A stretch of DNA of 12,807 nt, taken from assembly GCA_902796455.1 (NCBI GenBank), contig CADBPH010000345.1, positions 1 to 12,807 of the forward strand. Reading direction: 5' to 3'. Source of the DNA: an uncultured Bacteroidia bacterium (lineage in GTDB: Bacteria; Bacteroidota; Bacteroidia; Bacteroidales; UBA932). The notes under the pieces are model-generated. The model did not search any database. It was not told where the DNA came from and was given only the letters and a program-made list of their open reading frames with translations. Made by a program: the position numbers and the translations under genes. This document shows positions 7,887 to 12,807 of the stretch, one piece after another (position 1 is the first letter of the stretch; every line of letters begins with the position of its first letter).

Positions 7887-10034
7887 ATGAAAGAGCTGTA
7901 CATCAATACGATTGCCCAGCATCTGGCCATCCGGCCCTGGCAGGTTGAAAACTGTGTGACGCTGTTTGAGGAGGGAAGCACCATTCCTTTCATCAGCCGG
8001 TATCGCAAGGAGCGGACCGGGGGACTGGACGACGTCGAAGTCGCCCAGATCCGCCATTGGGCGGATGTGTTTGCCGAGATGGAGAAGCGGAAGGCCTCGA
8101 TCCTGTCCACGATCGCCGAGCAGGGCAAGTTGACGGAACAATTGCAGAAAGAAATCGAGAACTGTGTCGTTTCCAGCCAGTTGGAAGACCTGTACCTGCC
8201 TTTCCGTCCTCGTCGGAGAACCCGGGCGACGGCAGCGAAGGAGGCCGGGTTGGAGCCCCTGGCGGACAAGATGTATGCGATGTCGGTTTCCGATCCGTTC
8301 AAGGAAGCGGGCAAATTCCTGTCTGACCAAGTCGCTACGGTGGAGGAGGCCTTGGCCGGCGCCCGCGACATCCTGGCGGAGCGATTCAGTGAAACGCCCT
8401 CGGTGCGGGAAACGCTGCGGGGCATTTTCCGGACACGGCGGATTGTCACCAAGGCAACCCGTGCGGCTTCTTCCTCGGAAGAGGCAAGGAAATACAGGAG
8501 CTACTTCGATTATAGCGAGCCGCTTTCAAAAATCGCCTCGCATCGCCTGCTTGCCATGTTGCGTGCCCAGGACGAAGGCTTCCTGTCCCTGAAGATCGAT
8601 GCGGATCCGCTCAAATGCGGGAACAAGTTGTATTATGATTTCTGCCACGGGAAGAAATACCCTTCTCCCGCGCTTGGAGACCAGATCCGTCAGGCGATCG
8701 ACGATGCGTTCGACCGGCTGTTGAATCCTTCCATTACGGGTGAAATCCTCCGGGAGGCCAAGGAAAAGGCGGATATCGAATCTGTCGGTGTGTTCGGGGA
8801 GAATTTGCGCCAGTTGCTCCTGGCTCCGCCGCTGGGCCCCAAGCGGGTGATGGCCGTCGATCCGGGGTTCCGCAATGGCTGCAAAATCGCTTGCCTGGAT
8901 GAGGCCGGCAACCTGCTGCACCATGAGATTATTTTCCCGCATCCGCCGCAGAATGAAAAGGTTAAGTCTATCGCTGCGGTTTCCCGCATGGTGGATGCCT
9001 ATCATGTGGAGGCGATTGCCATCGGGAACGGGACCGCTTCCCGTGAGACCGAGGCCTTTATCAAGCGGATTCCGCTTCCTCCTGCTTGCAAAGTATTTGT
9101 GGTCAGCGAGGATGGCGCTTCGATTTATTCCGCTTCCGAGGTGGCCCGGGAAGAGTTCCCGACGGAGGATGTGACGGTGCGGGGTGCCGTTTCGATCGGG
9201 CGCCGCCTGATGGACCCGTTGGCGGAATTGGTGAAAATTGACCCCAAATCGCTCGGCGTGGGACAATATCAATATGATGTCGACCAGAATCTGCTGCGGG
9301 AGAAACTGGACAATACAGTGGAGCATTGTGTCAATACGGTCGGCGTCAATCTGAACACCGCCAGCAGTTACCTGCTGCGGTACGTTTCCGGAATCGGTCC
9401 GGCCTTGGCCGGGAATATCGTCGCGTTCCGGGGCGAGAACGGCCCCTTCACTTCGCGGAAACAGTTATTGCAGGTTCCGCGCCTGGGCGCCAAGGCGTTC
9501 GAACAGTGTGCGGGCTTCCTGCGGATTCCCGGGGCGGAGAATCCTTTGGACAATTCTGCGGTCCATCCGGAGAGTTACCATATCGTCGACAAGATGGCGG
9601 CCGATGCGGGTGTCCCGGTGTCTGAACTGGTTGGGAATGCGGCGCTTTGCCGTTCGATTGATCCGGCCCGGTATGTGGAAGGGGATTTCGGTCTGCCGAC
9701 GGTTCGCGATATCCTGCAGGAACTGGCCAAGCCGGGGCGGGATCCGCGCGAAGCGGCGCAGGAGTTCGCTTTCTCGGAGGATATCCATGAGATGGATGAT
9801 TTGGTCGCAGGGATGGAATTGCCCGGAATTGTTACCAATATTACGGCATTCGGCGCGTTTGTCGACATCGGAATCCATGAGAACGGACTGATTCATGCCT
9901 CCAAGATGGGGGTCAGGGGCCTGGCCGATCCGTCCAAGGTCCTGAAACTGCACCAGCATGTGACAGTCCGTGTCCTGAATGTCGATTTGGAGCGGAAACG
10001 GATTTCCCTGGCGCTGGTTCCGGCTACAAAATGA
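7887..10034 (+). CDS. tex: Tex-family S1 RNA-binding transcription accessory protein
   Basis: Tex is a cytoplasmic nucleic-acid-binding protein related to eukaryotic Spt6, linked to transcription in several bacteria. The product is 715 residues, a normal length. The N-terminal helical Tex region covers about 1-315, with the family segments STIPFISRYRKE and LEDLYLPFRPRRRT. A YqgF/RNase H-like domain starts near 320 (VMAVDPGFRNGCK) and runs to about 450, including AIGNGTASRETE. A helix-hairpin-helix region covers about 475-550, with LNTASSYLLRYVSGIGPALA and the FTSRKQLLQVPRLG stretch. The C-terminal S1 domain covers about 643-712 (GIVTNITAFGAFVDIG, HENGLIHASKM). The gap to clc is 14 bases, so they are probably co-transcribed. 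The 3' end overlaps the oppositely oriented NlpC/P60 gene by 11 bases. All expected domains are present in order, with no sign of a frameshift. Confidence 0.96.
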   Translation: MKELYINTIAQHLAIRPWQVENCVTLFEEGSTIPFISRYRKERTGGLDDVEVAQIRHWADVFAEMEKRKASILSTIAEQGKLTEQLQKEIENCVVSSQLEDLYLPFRPRRRTRATAAKEAGLEPLADKMYAMSVSDPFKEAGKFLSDQVATVEEALAGARDILAERFSETPSVRETLRGIFRTRRIVTKATRAASSSEEARKYRSYFDYSEPLSKIASHRLLAMLRAQDEGFLSLKIDADPLKCGNKLYYDFCHGKKYPSPALGDQIRQAIDDAFDRLLNPSITGEILREAKEKADIESVGVFGENLRQLLLAPPLGPKRVMAVDPGFRNGCKIACLDEAGNLLHHEIIFPHPPQNEKVKSIAAVSRMVDAYHVEAIAIGNGTASRETEAFIKRIPLPPACKVFVVSEDGASIYSASEVAREEFPTEDVTVRGAVSIGRRLMDPLAELVKIDPKSLGVGQYQYDVDQNLLREKLDNTVEHCVNTVGVNLNTASSYLLRYVSGIGPALAGNIVAFRGENGPFTSRKQLLQVPRLGAKAFEQCAGFLRIPGAENPLDNSAVHPESYHIVDKMAADAGVPVSELVGNAALCRSIDPARYVEGDFGLPTVRDILQELAKPGRDPREAAQEFAFSEDIHEMDDLVAGMELPGIVTNITAFGAFVDIGIHENGLIHASKMGVRGLADPSKVLKLHQHVTVRVLNVDLERKRISLALVPATK

Positions 10035-10545
10035 CTCTTCTTGCCCCGAAATAGTGGGCTTTGTAGTATTCCTCCCGATAGTCTGAAATGATGACGCCGC
10101 CGTAGCTGGCGTGGATGAAGGTGAAGGAGTCGTGCTCCGGATCCGGATCCACGACGATTCCGACATGGTAAACTTGTGAGCCCCTGGCCAGGAAAACCAG
10201 GTCCCCGCGCGCGAGGTCCATAATGCTGCGGACGGGTTTTCCCTGGGTGAACTGGTCCCGGGAGGAGCGGAGCAGTGGAATCCCGGCTTTCTCGAATACA
10301 TAACTGGTCAGTCCCGAGCAGTCGAAATGACTGGGGCCGCGCGCGGCATACCGGTAGGGTTTGCCCAGATGTTCCCGTGCAAGGGAAATGACGAGGTCTC
10401 TTTTTTCCACCCTTCGGATGGAATCCCGCCGGGCGGGCAGCTCTTGTTCGGACAAGATCCGCTGGGCCGGCGGCGTTTGTGCGGCCAGGAACGTGCTCAG
10501 GAGCAGGGTCAGGAGAGAAAGGAAACGGCGGGCGGTCATCATCAT
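10024..10545 (-). CDS. Secreted NlpC/P60-family cysteine peptidase (predicted cell-wall hydrolase)
   Basis: NlpC/P60 enzymes cut peptide links in peptidoglycan stems, usually between D-Glu and meso-diaminopimelate. The product is 173 residues. A signal peptide covers about 1-22 (ARRF, then a Leu-rich core, then LAA); there is no lipobox Cys, so a soluble periplasmic protein is expected. The catalytic domain covers about 48-173. The nucleophile is Cys76 in FDCSGLTSYVF, the base is His127 in VYHVGIVVD, and the third residue is His145 in FIHAS. The domain is of minimal size, with no SH3 or LysM targeting module. The ORF begins with three ATG codons (10545, 10542, 10539); the first forms an ATGA overlap with the dihydroorotase stop, which suggests translational coupling. 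Downstream it overlaps tex tail to tail by 11 bases and no terminator is visible. The family call is firm; the exact substrate is not known. Confidence 0.92.
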   Translation of the reverse strand: MMMTARRFLSLLTLLLSTFLAAQTPPAQRILSEQELPARRDSIRRVEKRDLVISLAREHLGKPYRYAARGPSHFDCSGLTSYVFEKAGIPLLRSSRDQFTQGKPVRSIMDLARGDLVFLARGSQVYHVGIVVDPDPEHDSFTFIHASYGGVIISDYREEYYKAHYFGARRVIL

Positions 10546-11900
10546 GCATCAAAGGTCAGCGCCGTTCCGTTCGGGCTCCCGGGAAGGACGATGCCGTCTT
10601 TCACGACGGGCTTTCCGTCCAGGAAGACCATCCGGACAGCGCCGCACAGGGTGACGCCCTCGTAAGGGGACCAGCCACATTTATAGGCGGGTTTCGAAAC
10701 GGTGAATTCTGCTGCAGGATCGACGATTGTCAGGTCTGCCGCCATGCCCGGTGCCAGGATTCCGCGTCCGCGGATCCCGAAGATCCGGGCGGCCCCGGTT
10801 GCCATCAAGTCCGCCAGGCGGGGAAGGGAGAGTCCTTCCTGCCGGGCGACCGTCAGCATGACGGAGAGGGATTCCTGGAGGGTCGGCATGCCGGAAGGGC
10901 ATTGCATGTACGGATTCCTTTTTTCCGTCATCAGGTGGGGTGCATGGTCGGATCCGATGGTGTCGATGGTCCCGTCCAGGACGGCATGCCGCAGGGCGGC
11001 GCAGTCTCCCACGGTTTTTACGGCGGGATTGCACTTGATGAGCGCCCCCTTTGAGAGATAGTCGTTTTCGCTCAGCCACAGGTAGTTGGCGGAGGTTTCC
11101 GCTGTGACGGACATCCCTTTGTCTTTCGCCCGGCGGATCAGGTCCAGTTCTTCCGCGGTGGTGATGTGCAGGAGGTGGAGGCGGGTTCCGTGCAGGCTGG
11201 CCAGTTCCAGGGCTCTTTTGGTCGAGCGGATGCAGGCTTCCCGTGAGCGGATGTACGGATGCATCCAGACGGGGATGTCGTCCCCATAGCGCAACCGTGC
11301 GGAAATCAAGTTCTTGCGTATGGTATTTTCGTCCTCGCAATGGACCAGGACCGGTTTGCCCGGGATGCTGAAGATGTGGTCGAGAATGTCGTTCCGGTCA
11401 ATGAGCATGCCGCCGGTGGAAGAACCCATGAAGACCTTGATCCCGCCGAAATGCGGGCGCAGGTCCGGGGATTGCGCAGCGCGGCGGAGGAAGTCGGGGT
11501 TTCCGTTCGTGGCGCCGAGGTGGAAGCCGTAGTGGCACCAGGATGTTTTCCGGGCTTTCTCCCGCTTGGCGTCGAGGGTGGTCTCATCCGTGGTCGGCGG
11601 CTGCGTGTTCGGCATGTCGATGAAGGAAGTGACCCCTCCCAGCAGGGCGGCCCGGGATTCGCTTCCGATGTCTGCCTTCTGTGTCATCCCGGGGTCGCGG
11701 AAATGGACGTGTGCGTCGATGACGCCGGGCAGGATGACCCACCCTTTCAGGTCGAGGACCTCCGCTTCTTCCCGGGCGGATTCCGGGCAGTTATCTCCCT
11801 CCCAGATGCCCTGGATCAGGCCTTTGTCCGTGCCCAGGCAGCCGGAAACAGTGCGGTTCCCGGTGACGATTGTCGCATTCCTGAGCAACAGCTTTCCCAT
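10542..11900 (-). CDS. pyrC: Dihydroorotase (pyrimidine synthesis)
   Basis: Dihydroorotase closes N-carbamoyl-aspartate to dihydroorotate in de novo pyrimidine synthesis, in the cytoplasm. The product has 452 residues in the amidohydrolase fold. The metal-binding HxH is His64 and His66 in DAHVHFRDPG. The substrate carboxylate is normally held by this Arg (Arg68) and by the Asn in MPNTQPPT (Asn98). Lys155 in GIKVFMGSSTG is the likely carbamoylated bridging Lys. His187 (VHCED), His245 (LHITTAEE) and Asp318 (IGSDHAPH) complete the metal site. The family end segment is GRGILAPGMAADLTIVD near 378-394. Allantoinase and hydantoinase share the fold, but HFRDPG with MPNT favours dihydroorotase. The start (MGKLLLRNATIV) is 3 bases after the glycosyltransferase stop, and the stop overlaps the NlpC/P60 start by 4 bases. 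No other pyrimidine gene is in the window. Confidence 0.93.
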   Translation of the reverse strand: MGKLLLRNATIVTGNRTVSGCLGTDKGLIQGIWEGDNCPESAREEAEVLDLKGWVILPGVIDAHVHFRDPGMTQKADIGSESRAALLGGVTSFIDMPNTQPPTTDETTLDAKREKARKTSWCHYGFHLGATNGNPDFLRRAAQSPDLRPHFGGIKVFMGSSTGGMLIDRNDILDHIFSIPGKPVLVHCEDENTIRKNLISARLRYGDDIPVWMHPYIRSREACIRSTKRALELASLHGTRLHLLHITTAEELDLIRRAKDKGMSVTAETSANYLWLSENDYLSKGALIKCNPAVKTVGDCAALRHAVLDGTIDTIGSDHAPHLMTEKRNPYMQCPSGMPTLQESLSVMLTVARQEGLSLPRLADLMATGAARIFGIRGRGILAPGMAADLTIVDPAAEFTVSKPAYKCGWSPYEGVTLCGAVRMVFLDGKPVVKDGIVLPGSPNGTALTFDA

Positions 11901-11903
11901 GGA

Positions 11904-12629
11904 TTACGCCGTTTTCGGATGGAAGTGGCGGAATTTGAGTTTCAATACCCCCCAGAATGCTTCGCCGAAGATGCCCCCGCTCATTTTGGAGGTTCCGGCT
12001 TTGCGGTTGACGAAAATGATCGGGACTTCCGCGATCTTGAAACCGAGTTTGTAGGCGGTATATTTCATTTCGATCTGGAACCCGTAGCCTTTCATTTGGA
12101 CTGCATCTAAGTCTATTGCTTCCAAGACTTTGCGGGAATAGCACTTGAAGCCGGCCGTGCAGTCGTACACCTTCATGCCGAGGACGGTCCGGACATAGAC
12201 CGAGGCATAATAGGACATGATGATCCGTCCGATCGGCCAGTTGACGACACTGATTCCGTCGCAGTACCGCGACCCGATGGCCAGGTCGGCGCCGTCTTTG
12301 CAGGCTTGGTACAGGCGGGGGACATCGTCCGGATTGTGCGAAAAGTCCGCATCCATTTCAAATATATAGTCGTAGCCGTTGTCCAGGCTCCATTTGAATC
12401 CTGTCAGGTAGGCCGTCCCGAGTCCGAGCTTCCCGCTTCGGCGGATCATGTGCAGGCGATCCGGGAAGGCGGCCTGCAGCCCTTCCACGATGGCGGCGGT
12501 TCCGTCCGGGGAACCGTCGTCAATCACGAGGATGTGGTAGTCTCCTTCCATCGAGAAAACCTTCCGGATGATATTTTCGATGTTTTCCTTTTCGTTGTAC
12601 GTCGGGATGATGATGATTTTCTTGTCCAT
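11904..12629 (-). CDS. Family 2 glycosyltransferase, DPM1-like polyprenyl-phosphate mannosyltransferase
   Basis: This resembles dolichol-phosphate mannose synthase, which moves a sugar from GDP-mannose to a polyprenyl phosphate at the cytoplasmic face of the membrane, as donor for glycan or protein glycosylation. The product is 241 residues, a single GT-A domain with no C-terminal membrane helices. The nucleotide-binding start is IIIIPTYNEKENI (5-17). DDGSPDGT is at 37-44. The metal-binding DAD is at 93-95 (FEMDADFSHNP). The acceptor-side segments include AIGSRY (117-122) and DCTAGFKCYSR (156-166). I chose MDKKIIIIP at 12629; the frame stays open to 12725, but that part lacks family similarity and crosses a TATATTTG promoter. 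A Met at 12644 would begin almost at the predicted transcript start. This is the first gene of the run with pyrC and the peptidase. The actual sugar (mannose, glucose or another) is not proven. Confidence 0.88.
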   Translation of the reverse strand: MDKKIIIIPTYNEKENIENIIRKVFSMEGDYHILVIDDGSPDGTAAIVEGLQAAFPDRLHMIRRSGKLGLGTAYLTGFKWSLDNGYDYIFEMDADFSHNPDDVPRLYQACKDGADLAIGSRYCDGISVVNWPIGRIIMSYYASVYVRTVLGMKVYDCTAGFKCYSRKVLEAIDLDAVQMKGYGFQIEMKYTAYKLGFKIAEVPIIFVNRKAGTSKMSGGIFGEAFWGVLKLKFRHFHPKTA

Positions 12630-12654
12630 AGCTGTTTGAAGCATTGCGTAATGA

Positions 12655-12687
12655 CAAATATAGGAAAAAATGTAATACAGTCGGAAA
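12655..12687 (-). promoter_or_regulatory. Bacteroidota-type promoter for the glycosyltransferase-pyrC-NlpC/P60 run
   Basis: On the - strand TATATTTG (plus coordinates 12655-12662) matches the -7 consensus TAnnTTTG in full. Twenty-one bases upstream is TTTC (12684-12687), a one-base miss for the -33 TTTG. The expected transcript start is near 12648, about 20 bases before the chosen ATG at 12629. This placement supports that start over the longer open frame. Confidence 0.65.
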
Positions 12688-12710
12688 TATTCTTGTCCAT
12701 ACCGGTCCCT

Positions 12711-12762
12711 GAAAAAATTTTTCAAAAAAAGTTTGCAGGAAAGAAAAAGATGCTTACCTTTG
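12711..12762 (+). promoter_or_regulatory. Strong Bacteroidota promoter with upstream A/T tract, facing out of the window
   Basis: TTTG (12732-12735) and TACCTTTG (12755-12762) are separated by 19 bases and match the Bacteroidota -33 and -7 consensus exactly. Immediately upstream, 12712-12730 is almost all A and T (AAAAAATTTTT, then a run of seven A), resembling an UP element or curved tract as seen at highly expressed promoters. The gene it drives lies beyond 12807. It is divergent from the glycosyltransferase promoter. Confidence 0.8.
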
Positions 12763-12766
12763 CAAT

Positions 12767-12783
12767 CCCGTTTGAGAAACGGG
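12767..12783 (+). other. Perfect 7-bp hairpin at the predicted 5' end of the outgoing transcript
   Basis: CCCGTTT (12767-12773) and AAACGGG (12777-12783) are exact reverse complements around the loop GAG. The position, 5 bases after the -7 element, puts the stem at or next to the transcript start. No T run follows, so it is not a terminator. A role in transcript stability or leader processing is an inference. Confidence 0.6.
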
Positions 12784-12792
12784 GAACAGAAG

Positions 12793-12805
12793 AGATCATT
12801 GAAAA
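12793..12805 (+). promoter_or_regulatory. boxA-like antitermination sequence in a probable rRNA leader
   Basis: AGATCATTGAAAA matches 10 of 13 positions of the boxA form TGTTCTTTGAAAA known from rRNA operon leaders, where Nus factors bind. Together with the strong promoter and leader hairpin, it suggests that a 16S rRNA gene begins beyond the right edge. The element is short, so chance similarity is possible. Confidence 0.4.
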
Positions 12806-12807
12806 GA

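Noticed and set aside
12630..12725. A 32-residue N-terminal extension of the glycosyltransferase
   Set aside because: It crosses a TATATTTG promoter, and the GT2 fold begins right after MDKK, so it would precede the transcript start.

Overview
The window looks like an ordinary chromosomal housekeeping segment from a Bacteroidota (probably Bacteroidales) genome with fairly GC-rich genes. Four observations support this. The primary sigma factor is short (286 residues) and has no region 1.1. Two non-coding sites match the Bacteroidota promoter form, TAnnTTTG at -7 with a TTTG-like -33 box. There are no strong Shine-Dalgarno sequences. The proteins themselves (HtrA, RpoD, ArgS, YgiQ, Tex) read like Bacteroidales versions. 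Coding regions are GC-rich and short gaps are AT-rich. I see no insertion sequence, phage gene, CRISPR array, tRNA or rRNA body. No gap between genes exceeds about 180 bases.

Left block, + strand (1-5535): the 3' part of an HtrA/DegP periplasmic protease, whose first codon in the window is the catalytic His; then rpoD, argS and a YgiQ-type radical SAM protein. Spacings are 39, 11 and 4 bases with no visible internal promoter, so these are probably co-transcribed.

Middle block, + strand (5669-10034): a small protein with an acidic tail, a strong intrinsic terminator that ends 7 bases before the next start codon, a ClC-family chloride channel/transporter with a CBS pair, and the RNA-binding transcription accessory protein Tex.

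Right block, - strand (12629 down to 10024): a DPM1-like family 2 glycosyltransferase, dihydroorotase (pyrC) and a secreted NlpC/P60 cell-wall peptidase. They are packed with a 3-base gap and a 4-base ATGA overlap, and a TATATTTG promoter lies just upstream. The last gene converges on tex with an 11-base tail-to-tail overlap and no terminator.

Right edge, + strand (about 12711-12807): a divergent promoter with an A/T tract, TTTG-19-TACCTTTG, a 7-bp hairpin at the expected transcript start and a boxA-like sequence. This looks like the start of a stable-RNA (rRNA) operon whose genes lie just outside.

I did not find a convincing undescribed system. The points most worth checking are the putative rrn leader, the ClC protein that lacks the internal proton glutamate, the terminator set against the clc start, and the uncharacterised acidic protein.
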